NCBI GenBank assembly: GCA_021323945.1
Contig: JAJPKA010000002.1
Span: forward strand, 248,001-312,000
Source: Pseudomonadota bacterium
GTDB taxonomy: Bacteria > Desulfobacterota > Binatia > Binatales > Binataceae
Length of the DNA: 64,000 bases
Reading direction: 5' to 3'
Positions 44,599 through 54,073 of the stretch are shown piece after piece. The notes under the pieces were generated by a model. That model was not told the origin of the DNA. It searched no databases and saw only the letters and a list, made by a program, of their open reading frames with translations. Both the position numbers and the translations under genes were made by a program. Position 1 is the stretch's first letter. The number at the start of each line of letters is the position of its first letter.

Positions 44599-45819
44599 TT
44601 AACGAGCTCCTCGATAGAGTACCCCTTCGCGTTCCAAGGCATCGATGCGCTCCGGCGCATATCCAAGGTACTCACTCAAGACAATCCGATTATGCTCACC
44701 CAGAATTGGCGCTTCGAGCGCGGGATGCCGTTGATATTGGGAGAATCGCAGGGGAAAACCCGGTACCTCGAATTCGCCCAAGAAGCGGTCTCTAACCGTT
44801 CGTACAATCTCATTTTCCCGCAGATGTGGATGCGCCATCGCTTGTTCCACATTGAGAACCGGCGCGTACGGCACGCGATACTCGTCCAACAGGCGAAAGA
44901 TTTCATCATCGCTCGGCATCGAATCGAACCATCGCTGGATGATGCCTGTGAGCTCTTCGAGATTGGCCATCCGATCAGCGTTGGTCCTGAAGCGCGGATC
45001 GTCTGACAGTTCGGGCTTCCCCATTGCCTGGCACAGATAAGCGAATTGATGCTGAATGCCGGCGATGATGAGAATCGGACAACTCTTGCCTTGAAAAACT
45101 CCAAGTGGTGCCATGCCGAAGTGATGTGAGCCGCTGCGCCGGGCCAGTCTGGCACCACGGCTAAGACTGGTCATGTGAACGGTCATATCATTGTAGCTAA
45201 AGTAGCAATCGAGCAGAGAGGTTTCGACGAATTGTCCCTCGCCGGTGCGTTCGCGGTGCAGCAAGGCAGCAAGGATGGCCGCCAGCCCGTGCACGCCGGT
45301 GCTGATGTCCCCGACTCCCACCTGAGGCAGTACCGGAAGTCCCTCAGGCTCACCAATCATGCTGAGGACGCCGGAATATGCCGAGCCGATAAAATCATAG
45401 CCGGGCCGAGTGGCCAGCGGTCCTTTTTGGCCGAAGGTCGAAATCGAACACATTATGATCTTTGGATTGAGTTCTTTTACCACCTCATAACTGAATCCCA
45501 TGCGCCCGATCACGCCGGGAGCGAAATTTTCTATCAGTACGTCGAATTTCGGGATAAGCTCCTTGAGGATGGCAACGGCAGCCGGATGCTTGACATCGAG
45601 GCAGAGGCTCTTTTTGCCGCGATTCTGCTGCACGTAATAACCGCTGCGGCCGTCGTGTATGTACGGTACTTGGCGCGATATGTCGCCGCTCGGCGCAATC
45701 TCCACTTTCACTACCTCGGCACCCAGTTCTGCCATGTAGCGAGACGTCGTTGGTCCCGCCAGGACCTGTGTGAAGTCGAGGACCTTATAACCCTCCAGCA
45801 TTGGCTTTCCCGTGGGCAT
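44599..45819 (-). CDS. CaiB/BaiF family CoA-transferase (copy 5)
   Basis: 406 aa from ATG 45819, with GGAGG 9 nt upstream; the frame is open to 45963 but that extension is not family-like. Motifs: VLDFTQVLAGPTTSRYMAEL, NRGKKSLCLDVKHP, VENFAPGVIGRMGFSY and VGVGDISTGVHGLAA. Resembles copy 1. Divergent from the pterin dehydratase gene. Confidence 0.93.
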   Translation of the reverse strand: MPTGKPMLEGYKVLDFTQVLAGPTTSRYMAELGAEVVKVEIAPSGDISRQVPYIHDGRSGYYVQQNRGKKSLCLDVKHPAAVAILKELIPKFDVLIENFAPGVIGRMGFSYEVVKELNPKIIMCSISTFGQKGPLATRPGYDFIGSAYSGVLSMIGEPEGLPVLPQVGVGDISTGVHGLAAILAALLHRERTGEGQFVETSLLDCYFSYNDMTVHMTSLSRGARLARRSGSHHFGMAPLGVFQGKSCPILIIAGIQHQFAYLCQAMGKPELSDDPRFRTNADRMANLEELTGIIQRWFDSMPSDDEIFRLLDEYRVPYAPVLNVEQAMAHPHLRENEIVRTVRDRFLGEFEVPGFPLRFSQYQRHPALEAPILGEHNRIVLSEYLGYAPERIDALEREGVLYRGAR

Positions 45820-45968
45820 CGATGGCGCCTCCTTCGCGCCGCAACAAATTGCATTGCTGGTCCGAGAACGCAAGCGGAGCGACGAACTTTGTAAGGGTAC
45901 CCTTTCGAGCAAGCATGTTTTAAGATGAGTTCGCCAATAGGAGTTGGCAATGCTGCAGGACAACTAAA

Positions 45969-46325
45969 ATGACTGCGTTAACCAGTGAAAAATGCACCGC
46001 CTGCCGCCGCGACTCTCCGCGAGTAACGGAGGCCGAGGTCCAGGAGCTAAAGCCGCAAATTCCCGAATGGACCCTCACTGAGGTGAACGGGGTCCCGCGC
46101 CTGGAAAGGGTTTTCCGCTTCAGCAATTTCGAACAGGCTTTGAAGTTCACCAATCTGGTGGGTGAGCTGGCCGAGCAGGAGGGCCATCATCCTGCAATCC
46201 TCACGGAATGGGGCAAAGTGACCATTTCGCTTTGGACGCACAAGATCCGAGGCTTGCATCGAAACGACTTCGTAATGGCGGCAAAAATCGATGCTCTGGC
46301 TCGCTCGGAATCGAGTTCGCGATAG
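45969..46325 (+). CDS. phhB: Pterin-4a-carbinolamine dehydratase
   Basis: 118 aa, normal size. The active-site signature EQEGHHPAI (x-x-x-H-H-P) and the C-terminal [21 protein letters not shown] are present. It dehydrates 4a-hydroxytetrahydropterin formed by aromatic amino acid hydroxylases; no phhA is adjacent. Pterin dehydratases are also known as orphan proteins needed for molybdopterin-type or folate-related functions, and in Rhodothermus marinus a pcd gene lies in the complex I operon. Here the complex I cluster begins about 1.2 kb away on the other strand. Confidence 0.93.
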   Translation: MTALTSEKCTACRRDSPRVTEAEVQELKPQIPEWTLTEVNGVPRLERVFRFSNFEQALKFTNLVGELAEQEGHHPAILTEWGKVTISLWTHKIRGLHRNDFVMAAKIDALARSESSSR

Positions 46326-46398
46326 TCCTTGCGCGGGAGTTGATTGGCTGGAGTTATGGCTAACAGCGGGAGGCCGTCGATTTTGGCGGAGTCAGACC

Positions 46399-47334
46399 GT
46401 GGCGCTTGATCCACAGATGAAGTCAGTACTTGATGCAATGGCAGCCGCAAATAACCCTGCATTCCACACTCTGACACCAGCGGAAGCGCGGCGCATTGCC
46501 GCGGCTCGGCCTCAGCCAGCCCAGCCTGAGCCCGTGGCCAAAGTTGAAGACCGCAACATTCCATCGTCTGACACGGAGATCCCTGTTCGCTTATACACGC
46601 CCGCGGGCGTTGCGCCGTTCGGCGCGCTCGTCTACTTTCACGGTGGCGGCTGGGTATTGGGCGATATCCAGATGACCGACCAGCCATGTCGACTACTGGC
46701 CAATGCGTCGGGCTGCATGGTGATCTCGGTCGGCTATCGGCTGGCACCGGAACACAAATTTCCTGCCGCGCCGGAAGATTGTTATGCGGCGACTAAATGG
46801 GTCTACGACAACGCGGCATCGCTTGACATCGATCCGATGCGGATTGCTGTTGGCGGCACCAGCGCGGGGGCGACACTGGCCGCGGCGGTAACACTCATGG
46901 CGCGCGACCGAGGAGGGCCGTCTATCGCCTACCAATTGTTGATTTATCCTGCAACTACTTCAGAGTTGACTACTGCGTCCCATACTCAGTTCGCCAAAGA
47001 TGGTTACTACATTCTGTCGCGTGCTGATATGGAATGGTTCTGGAACCACTACTTGGCCAAAGCTGAAGACCGGACCAACCCTTATGCGTGTCCGGCCTAC
47101 GCCAAAAGCTTGGCCGGGTTGCCACCCGCCTTCGTGATTACAGCCGAATACGATCCGCTCCGCGATGAGGGCGAAGCCTATGCTGCCCGTTTAAGCACCG
47201 AAGGCGTGTCCACTATCCTGAAGCGTTACGAGGGGGTTACTCATGGATTCTTCGGTATGCCCGGTCTCTTGGAGAAGGCCAAGGTGGCGATTCAGGACGC
47301 GGCTATGGCCTTGCGCAGCGCTATAGGGACGTGA
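46399..47334 (+). CDS. Alpha/beta hydrolase of the hormone-sensitive lipase family (esterase)
   Basis: 311 aa from GTG 46399 (GGAG 9 nt upstream; ALDPQMKSVLDAM is the family start). Oxyanion motif YFHGGGWVLGD, nucleophile GGTSAGATLAAA (GTSAG instead of GDSAG), acid Asp in YDPLRDEGEAYA and His in VTHGFFGM. Carboxylesterase on short or medium acyl esters. Follows phhB by 73 nt. Confidence 0.92.
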   Translation: MALDPQMKSVLDAMAAANNPAFHTLTPAEARRIAAARPQPAQPEPVAKVEDRNIPSSDTEIPVRLYTPAGVAPFGALVYFHGGGWVLGDIQMTDQPCRLLANASGCMVISVGYRLAPEHKFPAAPEDCYAATKWVYDNAASLDIDPMRIAVGGTSAGATLAAAVTLMARDRGGPSIAYQLLIYPATTSELTTASHTQFAKDGYYILSRADMEWFWNHYLAKAEDRTNPYACPAYAKSLAGLPPAFVITAEYDPLRDEGEAYAARLSTEGVSTILKRYEGVTHGFFGMPGLLEKAKVAIQDAAMALRSAIGT

Positions 47335-47542
47335 GTCAGGCCTACAGGGTGTGCAACCGAAGGTCTTCGTCCGCATGCGACGGCAGTAGGATCAAGTTGC
47401 CGCGGCGGAGGATTGCCTCGCCCAAGAGTCAAGTCGACTGAACTGACTACCAGCGGAACCAGAATTCCACTTGGGGGCGCAGCCCAGGCGATTGAGTCGC
47501 CAGCCAGCATGACCGGGCTGCACGGACGAATTTGGGAGGGGT

Positions 47543-47971
47543 TTAGGATTCGGCCTTGCTTAGGCGGCGAGCAGATTCATCCTGAACATAACCGCCCAGG
47601 TCGCGCCAATCCTGCGGCGTCGAGACTGAGTGATAACGTCCAGTGACGGGATGGGGCAGGTGGTGATCATCGACCACCATCGTGCGTGCGTCGATCGCTT
47701 TGGCGGCCTCGAGGAGTTGCGAATCGGGTCGCCATTGTTCGTCAGCGTTGTTGCGTACCATCGTCGCGATGAAATCATAACGATGCCAGTACACCGAGCG
47801 GCTGGAAGCTCCAGCTGGATCGTTCGACAGGCCCTCATATAGCCACTTTTCATTATACCGGATGCCGAATTCTTCGCGTTCTACCGGATCATTCAAGCTG
47901 CCTTCCACGGCGTGCGGTGTACCCAGCAGGGCAACAATACTATTACGGGTCACAGGTTGTTGAGCGCTCAA
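47543..47971 (-). CDS. Conserved hypothetical protein (142 aa), last gene of the nuo-type cluster
   Basis: Starts at TTG 47971, just after the nuoEF stop (47982), with GAGG 9 nt upstream; the longer open frame inside nuoEF is out-of-frame antisense-like and rejected. It begins with QPVTRNSIVALLGTPHAVEG, reminiscent of BamE/SmpA-type domains (short helix, LLG-P), followed by YNEKWLYEGL, WHRYDFIATMV and DDHHLPHPVTG. No signal peptide. Unknown function; position suggests co-transcription with nuoEF. Confidence 0.6.
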   Translation of the reverse strand: MSAQQPVTRNSIVALLGTPHAVEGSLNDPVEREEFGIRYNEKWLYEGLSNDPAGASSRSVYWHRYDFIATMVRNNADEQWRPDSQLLEAAKAIDARTMVVDDHHLPHPVTGRYHSVSTPQDWRDLGGYVQDESARRLSKAES

Positions 47972-47981
47972 GTTGCCAGCC

Positions 47982-49772
47982 TCACACCTCAAAGCTTTCC
48001 GGGAACGGACATTTGCCAGCCGCGATGTGGGCCTCGAAATCATCGCGGAACTGAGTGAGAAACGCACGCGCCGACCAGGAAGCGCCGTCGGCCAATGCGC
48101 AGATGCATTTGCCGTCCATAAAATTGCAGCAATCAGCCAGGACTTCCAAATCGCGCGCAACTCCCTCGCCGGCCTCAATTCGTCGCAGCGTGTGGTAGAT
48201 CCAACCCGTTCCTTCGCGACATTGCGTGCATTGACCACAGGATTCGTGGTCAAAGAAACGCGCGGCGACAAGTGCGACGCGAACAATACATGTGCGATCG
48301 TCCATCACGATTGCACCGGCAGTGCCGAGCAAGGAGTTGACAGAGCGCAGCGATTCATGGTCAACGGCCACGTCGATCTGATCGCCGCGGATGACCGGCA
48401 TCGAAATGCCGCCGGGAATCACCGCCTTGACGGTGCGACCCTCCTCGAGGCCGCCAGCATATTTATAGATGAGGTCACGGAGGCTGACGCCGAGCCGTAG
48501 TTCAAAAATCCCCGGGCGCTTGACATGGCCACTGACGCCGAACAAGGCGTGGCCGGAGCTGTTTTTTGCACCTTCGGCTTTGAACCAGTCTGCGCCGTTC
48601 AAGATGATCGAGGGCACGTGCGATACGGTTTCACAATTGTCGACCGTGGTCGGCCGATTCCACAAGCCGCGGGTGGCAGGGAAGGGTGGGCGCTTGCGAG
48701 GTTGGCCCTTCTTACCTTCCATCGACTCGAGCATGCCGCTCTCTTCGCCGCAAATGTAAGCGCCGGCGCCGCGCTGAATATGGATGTCGAAGCGGCGATT
48801 GAATCCGAGTGCTCTCTCTCCCAGTATACCTGCTTCGTAGCATTCCTCGATTGCCTTGCGTACCAACTCATAGGCTTCGACGTATTCGCCGCGGATATAG
48901 ATGAAGGCCGCCGACGCTTCAATCGCCATTGAGCTGATCATGATCCCTTCAAGGAAGAGATGCGGATTGCGCTCCATGATTTGGCGATCCTTGAAGGTGC
49001 CGGGTTCGCTCTCATCGGCATTAACCGCCAGATAGCGAGGACCACCGTCGGGCGGCGGCATGAAGCTCCATTTCATGCCTGTGACAAAGCCGGCGCCGCC
49101 CCGTCCGCGTAGGCCCGAATCGCGCACCAGCGCCACGATCTCTTTGGGCGACATCTGACTTGCCTTGACAATGGCTTGATAACCACCGTTGCGCTTGTAG
49201 TCTTCGAGCGTAAGCCATTTCTCGCCGTCGGGGGGAAGTAGATAGCCGTTGACCCCGGGCGGCACCGTCGAGATCATCGGCCCTGGCCGCCGAGCCGAGA
49301 GGGCTTTTTCGGGCGTATCCAGAATGGTGGCAAGATAATCGGTCGTTACATTCTCGAGATATGGATTGAGATTAACCTGAACGACCGGGGCTGTTGCACA
49401 TGAGCCGAGGCATTCCACCTCTTGAATGGCAAAGCGCCCATCTGAGGTCGCAGTGCCAGCTTTGATGCCAAGGCGCCGCTCCAAGTCGCGAACGATGGCG
49501 CGCGCGCCGCGGAGACAGCAGGGCAGGTTGGTGCAGACTTGAAAGATCGCCCGAGCTCGCGGTTGATTGAATAGCGAATAAAACGATGCCACCTCGGCCA
49601 CTTCGCCGGAGCGCATCCCGAAGAACTGGCCGATTTCCGCAAAGGTTTCGCGGTCGAAGCGTCCTCGTTCTCGGAGCGCGAGATGAAGCGCCCCCAGCAG
49701 TGCGCCTCGAGCCTGAGGAAAATACGAAATTTCTTTGCGGATTTGCTCGTGTGTATCAGCAGACAAAATCAT
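47982..49772 (-). CDS. nuoEF: NADH-quinone oxidoreductase subunits E and F, fused
   Basis: 596 aa. Residues 1-~155 are NuoE: [2Fe-2S] N1a ligands in CTNLPCC and CLGSC. Residues ~160-596 are NuoF: FMN/NADH site GRGGAGFVTG, NADESEPGTFKDR, GAGAYICGEES, and the N3 [4Fe-4S] ligands SCGQCTQC with a later Cys in GKCICALADG. E and F are normally separate genes; here one uninterrupted frame links them. ATG 49772 is chosen over a TTG further up. This is the NADH-oxidising module. Confidence 0.95.
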   Translation of the reverse strand: MILSADTHEQIRKEISYFPQARGALLGALHLALRERGRFDRETFAEIGQFFGMRSGEVAEVASFYSLFNQPRARAIFQVCTNLPCCLRGARAIVRDLERRLGIKAGTATSDGRFAIQEVECLGSCATAPVVQVNLNPYLENVTTDYLATILDTPEKALSARRPGPMISTVPPGVNGYLLPPDGEKWLTLEDYKRNGGYQAIVKASQMSPKEIVALVRDSGLRGRGGAGFVTGMKWSFMPPPDGGPRYLAVNADESEPGTFKDRQIMERNPHLFLEGIMISSMAIEASAAFIYIRGEYVEAYELVRKAIEECYEAGILGERALGFNRRFDIHIQRGAGAYICGEESGMLESMEGKKGQPRKRPPFPATRGLWNRPTTVDNCETVSHVPSIILNGADWFKAEGAKNSSGHALFGVSGHVKRPGIFELRLGVSLRDLIYKYAGGLEEGRTVKAVIPGGISMPVIRGDQIDVAVDHESLRSVNSLLGTAGAIVMDDRTCIVRVALVAARFFDHESCGQCTQCREGTGWIYHTLRRIEAGEGVARDLEVLADCCNFMDGKCICALADGASWSARAFLTQFRDDFEAHIAAGKCPFPESFEV

Positions 49773-49904
49773 ACCGCTGGCAGTCCTCTTTGTTCCTCTC
49801 AAACAAGGTCCGTCTGCGCTGATCAAAAGATCAGCAGTTTCGAGTCCCAGATCGGGCTCGACGGGCCCGGCAGGCTGGCGGGTTCTCCAAGATACTGCGA
49901 TCTA

Positions 49905-51152
49905 CTATCGGTCAGTCTCACCGCCAATCATGTTAATCATGCCAAAGGTCGGTACAACGTCGGCGAGCTGACCACCTTTCAGCATCAAGTTCATGGGAGA
50001 AATGTTGGAAAAGCTGGGCGAGCGGCAGCGACACTTCCATGGTCTACCGCTGCCGTCGCTCACCAAATAGAAGCCTAACTCTCCGTTAGCTGCTTCGACC
50101 GCTTGATAAATCTCCCCTGGTGGGGGATATCCGCCTTCGGTGACCAGTTTGAACTGATCAATGAGCTCTTCCATTTGGGTGTACACACGGCGCTTCGCTG
50201 GCCACCGAACTCGCGGGTCATCCGAATCCACGGGCCCGTCCGGCATTCGTTCAAGACATTGAAGAATCAGGCGGCGGCTCTGGCGGATTTCCTCCAGCCG
50301 CACCAGATATCGATCAAAGTTGTCACTGTGCTCACCGACTGGAACGTCGAAATCAAGGTCCCCGTATACGAGATAGGGCTGCACACGCCGCACGTCATAG
50401 GGTATGCCCCCGGCACGAAGAATCGGCCCTGTGACACCCCAGGCGATCAAGTCCTGCGCTGGCAGGCGTCCTGTACCTTCCATCCGCTCGCGAAAAATCG
50501 GGTTTTCAGTCAGGAGCTTGTCCGCATCTTCTACCAGTTTAAGTGCACGATCGAGCCGGGGAATCGCGAACTCCTTGAATCCTTCGGGCATGTCCGCGCA
50601 TAGACCGCCGATGCGTGTAAAATTTGTGGTTACCCGCGCTCCGCACAGCGCGTCGGTCAGATCGAGTAGCAGTTCTCGCCCCTCCAGCAAGTATAGCATC
50701 GGGGTAAAAGCCGCCAGCTCCATCGCGGAAGAGCCAATCGCCAGCATGTGATCGACCATCCGGGAGATCTCGCCACCGACTACCCGTAGAAACTGGCATC
50801 GCGGTGGGGTTTGAATATCAAAAAGCTTTTCCACCGCGAGGCAGTATCCCACGTTATTCAGCATTGGGGAGCTATAGTTCAGCCGGTCGGTATAGGGGAT
50901 ATTTTGATAGTAAAGCCCCGTCTCGCACTCTTTCTCGAAACCCCGATGCAGATATCCAACCTGCACGTCAGCGTCAACAATCCGCTCACCATCGAGGTCA
51001 AGCACAATCCGCACGGTCCCGTGCGTAGCGGGATGTGACGGACCGAACTGGATCCGCATCGGTTCGGTGTGAAGATCGCCCTCGAAACCGTGCAGCCGCC
51101 GGTTAGCGCCATCAATGGGGGCGACGAGGTTCTTTAGCTCCTGGTCCGACAT
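49905..51152 (-). CDS. nuoD: NADH-quinone oxidoreductase subunit D
   Basis: 415 aa from ATG 51152, overlapping the end of nuoC by 41 nt. The quinone-site His (FGPSHPATHG) and Tyr (DRLNYSSPM, usually DRLDY) are present, as is DRYLVRLEEIRQS. The C-terminus ends FGMINMIGGETDR where canonical NuoD has a SxDPxxGExDR-like end, a visible divergence in the part that meets the membrane arm and quinone cavity. Separate from NuoC. Confidence 0.95.
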   Translation of the reverse strand: MSDQELKNLVAPIDGANRRLHGFEGDLHTEPMRIQFGPSHPATHGTVRIVLDLDGERIVDADVQVGYLHRGFEKECETGLYYQNIPYTDRLNYSSPMLNNVGYCLAVEKLFDIQTPPRCQFLRVVGGEISRMVDHMLAIGSSAMELAAFTPMLYLLEGRELLLDLTDALCGARVTTNFTRIGGLCADMPEGFKEFAIPRLDRALKLVEDADKLLTENPIFRERMEGTGRLPAQDLIAWGVTGPILRAGGIPYDVRRVQPYLVYGDLDFDVPVGEHSDNFDRYLVRLEEIRQSRRLILQCLERMPDGPVDSDDPRVRWPAKRRVYTQMEELIDQFKLVTEGGYPPPGEIYQAVEAANGELGFYLVSDGSGRPWKCRCRSPSFSNISPMNLMLKGGQLADVVPTFGMINMIGGETDR

Positions 51153-51780
51153 AAGGCTGAATTGGTTGTTCGTCAAACTTTCCGTAGTCCTTGCGCAAAG
51201 GATGTCCAACGAATTCTTCGTTCAGATATATACGACGAAGATCAGGATGTCCGATGAACCGGATACCATATAAATCGTAGGTTTCTCGTTCGAGCCAATT
51301 GGCGCCAGGCCACACCGGTGTCAGACTCGCTATGGTCGGGTCGTCTTCGGGAACGCGACATTTGATGCGTAACCGATGGAAACGGGTGGTGGATGTCAGG
51401 TGATAAACAATCGCAAACCGCGGATGAGGGCCTCGCGGCGGCAATACCAGTTCATGGCGCCGAGCAGGATGACGGCGAAGCACTGGTCGCTCCTGGTCCC
51501 AGATTTCGCGCGGTCTCTCAAAATCGTCTGGCTGGCCCAGGTAATCGATGGCGGTAACGTCCAGCAGCAGGTCGAAAGCCAACTCAACATCGTCTCGTAG
51601 CTTCTGACAGACCTCGAGAATTCTCTCGCGCGCAACGTGAATCCGATCGTCACCTCGAAAACAACGGTGTTCCAGGATAAGCTCGCCGAGGACCTGACGC
51701 ACGCGCACCATCATTGGTGAAAGCGGCTGTCCGGACGATCGGTCCGCCTCTGAGGAGGCCTGGGATTTGTCAACGCTCAT
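51112..51780 (-). CDS. nuoC: NADH-quinone oxidoreductase subunit C
   Basis: 222 aa. The 30-kDa subunit signature ERETYDLYGIRFIGHPDLRRI and HPLRKDYGKF is intact. No cofactor. It overlaps nuoI by 11 nt upstream and nuoD by 41 nt downstream, so these three are translationally coupled. Confidence 0.95.
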   Translation of the reverse strand: MSVDKSQASSEADRSSGQPLSPMMVRVRQVLGELILEHRCFRGDDRIHVARERILEVCQKLRDDVELAFDLLLDVTAIDYLGQPDDFERPREIWDQERPVLRRHPARRHELVLPPRGPHPRFAIVYHLTSTTRFHRLRIKCRVPEDDPTIASLTPVWPGANWLERETYDLYGIRFIGHPDLRRIYLNEEFVGHPLRKDYGKFDEQPIQPYVGPGAKEPRRPH

Positions 51781-52306
51781 AATGGCTACGTAGATAGTCG
51801 ATGCGAGTTTTCAGTTGGCTGATTGGCACCAGCAGATCTTCCTTGTGCCACAGCGAGCCTTGCCGTGAGTAAGAGGAGATCTCAACCTGCCGGCTCATAA
51901 CGATGGCTTCTTCGGGGCAGGCTTCCTCGCAATAGCCGCAGAACATGCATCGTGACATATCAATGTCGAAAACTTCGGGATACCGCTCAACCTCGTTGTT
52001 GGTTTCTGCCGGAAAAATTGTGATGCAGGTAGTAGGACATGCCCATTCGCATAAACCACACGCCACGCACCGCTCCTTGCCATTTTCCATCTGTACAAGG
52101 ACCGGCATGCCGCGCAGTGCCGGTGGGTGGACGAAACGCTGCTCGGGGAAATGAACGGTAAAATCCTGCGAGCCCCGAAGAAACCGGCCAAGGTTAACGA
52201 AGAAGTGGCGGGTGGAAACCCAAAGGCCGACGACAACCGCCCACCAGGGACGCATGCTCGACCACGGTTGAGTTGGACGCTTTACCTTGACAATCCGAAC
52301 GGCCAT
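51770..52306 (-). CDS. nuoI: NADH-quinone oxidoreductase subunit I
   Basis: 178 aa with two [4Fe-4S] ferredoxin motifs, CVACGLCEWACP (N6a) and CMFCGYCEEACP (N6b). The N-terminal 45 residues include a Trp-rich segment WWAVVVGLWVSTRHFFVN that can lie on the membrane. In canonical complex I NuoI docks on NuoH; here the gene upstream is an MFS transporter. Confidence 0.95.
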   Translation of the reverse strand: MAVRIVKVKRPTQPWSSMRPWWAVVVGLWVSTRHFFVNLGRFLRGSQDFTVHFPEQRFVHPPALRGMPVLVQMENGKERCVACGLCEWACPTTCITIFPAETNNEVERYPEVFDIDMSRCMFCGYCEEACPEEAIVMSRQVEISSYSRQGSLWHKEDLLVPISQLKTRIDYLRSHYER

Positions 52307-52412
52307 GAACGTTCTAAGCTAAGCCAAACCCTGACACGCCAACGGCTTTGGGCTCCCAAAACCTGTCGGCAATGGCCCGCAACCCTATTCTTTCAAGTTT
52401 TTTCCTTCCTCG

Positions 52413-53858
52413 CTATCTACCCGCGGCGGCGCGTGCCGGTGCACCGTGAGCGGAACGCTGAGAGCTGGTGGCGGGTCTCCAAAAACCTCGCAAGGCAAAG
52501 AGCGAAAAGACAAACAGTAACGTGCCCGCGATTATTACCTCCATCCAGGTCGCCCAACCAATACTCCATGCGCGAAGGTCCGGTTTCGCCAAATGATGCG
52601 CGCTAGCTTCTGACAATGCATAATGCGCGGTGACGGCGGTGAGCACGGGTGCGGAGAACGCCACCCATGTGCGATAGATCAACTGAAAAAACGACCAGCC
52701 AGTGGCTTGCAGTGCCGGCGAAATATCCTCCACATATTCCGAATACAGTGCGGTCCACGGAATAAACGCGGCGGCAGTGATCGCACCCAACAGTAGGGTG
52801 ACCCACGTCAGCGCGCTTGCCGACAATGGAGGATAAAAATGCTGCGTCCACCACAGCAAAATGGCGAAAGTCAGTAAAGCCATCACAATGGATATCGGCT
52901 TGCGCACACCGAGCCAGTCGGAGAACATCCCGGCGGGCACCAGCATGACCCCGTTCAACAACCAGAAGTATGACGCCAGTCGGTCTGCTGTCGCGTGATC
53001 GTAACCGAACGCTTGCTCGAACATGAGTGGGCCGAAGGTTTGGACGGTTATAGCGACCGTAATAAACGCTACTACCCCGGTTACCATCAGCCAGATCTGC
53101 CATCGCCCTAGTAGCTGGCCGAATGCTGACATTGCACTGCCCGGACCTTCCGATGGCAGGTCTCCGGACTCGAATGCCTCGCCAGTGCGTTCGGTGCTAA
53201 GGACCATTAAGCGTAACTTTGGAGCTAAATCCTTCAACCACAAAACCACGGGTACGTAGAGGACCAAGGCCAAAAGACCCATTATCACCATTTGCTCACG
53301 CCAGGTCGGAAAGCTCCGCAAAGTTAGGCCTGGAACGAACACCCACAACCATTGGCAACCTACTGCGCCCACGGTCAGCAGGCCGAAAGCTGCCGCCCGG
53401 CTGACCCTTGGTGACATATCGCGCGTCAGTCCCCCCAGTGCGCCCCACATGAGTCCTGCGACAAGGTTCATGGAGCCGCGTATTGCCACGAACGACCAGA
53501 AGCCGGTCATCAACAAGTTGGCGAAAGTCAGCAAGATCATAATCGCGAGACAGACATCGATAACGACAACGCGGCCGTGCCGATCAGCCAAGGGACCTCC
53601 AGCCATGGCTGAAAATCCCGACAAAAAAACCGCGCCGGTGAGAAACCAGCTGAAATCCTTGATCGAGAAGTGCAGCGCGGGCATCCACAACGGCAGCATC
53701 GAGGAGAGCCCGAACTCATAGAACGAGACTATGGTGGCGAAGACGGTTAGAAGCAGCATCCACCAGCGGTACCAGCCGGTCGGGTAAGCCTCGAGCGTTC
53801 GATGCGTCGCGAAATAGCCTTTCAATCTCCCGGATTCGACTTGCAGAGCCGTTGCCAT
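52413..53858 (-). CDS. MFS transporter inside the nuo-type cluster
   Basis: 481 aa from ATG 53858 (SD GAGGGGAC). About 12 hydrophobic helices, with the MFS motif A loop GPLADRHGRVV after helix 2, and a polar central loop near residues 220-255. It lies between nuoG and nuoI on the same strand, with 215 and 106 bp gaps, exactly where nuoH lies in the standard order. Substrate unknown; metabolite:H+ symport is the general expectation. Whether it associates with the Nuo proteins is untested. Confidence 0.9.
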   Translation of the reverse strand: MATALQVESGRLKGYFATHRTLEAYPTGWYRWWMLLLTVFATIVSFYEFGLSSMLPLWMPALHFSIKDFSWFLTGAVFLSGFSAMAGGPLADRHGRVVVIDVCLAIMILLTFANLLMTGFWSFVAIRGSMNLVAGLMWGALGGLTRDMSPRVSRAAAFGLLTVGAVGCQWLWVFVPGLTLRSFPTWREQMVIMGLLALVLYVPVVLWLKDLAPKLRLMVLSTERTGEAFESGDLPSEGPGSAMSAFGQLLGRWQIWLMVTGVVAFITVAITVQTFGPLMFEQAFGYDHATADRLASYFWLLNGVMLVPAGMFSDWLGVRKPISIVMALLTFAILLWWTQHFYPPLSASALTWVTLLLGAITAAAFIPWTALYSEYVEDISPALQATGWSFFQLIYRTWVAFSAPVLTAVTAHYALSEASAHHLAKPDLRAWSIGWATWMEVIIAGTLLFVFSLFALRGFWRPATSSQRSAHGAPARAAAGR

Positions 53859-54073
53859 AGCTTGTGTCCCCTCAACTTTGCTCAGGCCTGGGTAACAATT
53901 CCTGATTGTCGCGAGCAACGTGACAAGACCTTGCACGATACATAATGCACGATCCTGATTTCGCTACTCCTTCCGCGCTATGGGCCGCCGTCGTTGAATT
54001 GTCAAGATACTTTAGGGGTCGGACTAGCAGCTCACTTCACTGGGAGCGCAGGCGGCCAGCAGCCAGGGCGCGC
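53859..54073 (-). promoter_or_regulatory. Gap between nuoG and the MFS gene, possible internal promoter
   Basis: 215 bp without a gene. On the minus strand a TTGACA is followed, 17 nt later, by CATAGC, a weak -10. It may give the MFS-nuoI-C-D-EF part its own promoter. No terminator-like hairpin with T-run was seen. Confidence 0.25.

Noticed and set aside
47972-48286. N-terminal extension of the 142-aa protein into nuoEF
   Set aside because: It is another frame of nuoEF coding DNA; the TTG at 47971 with its own ribosome-binding site is the better start.
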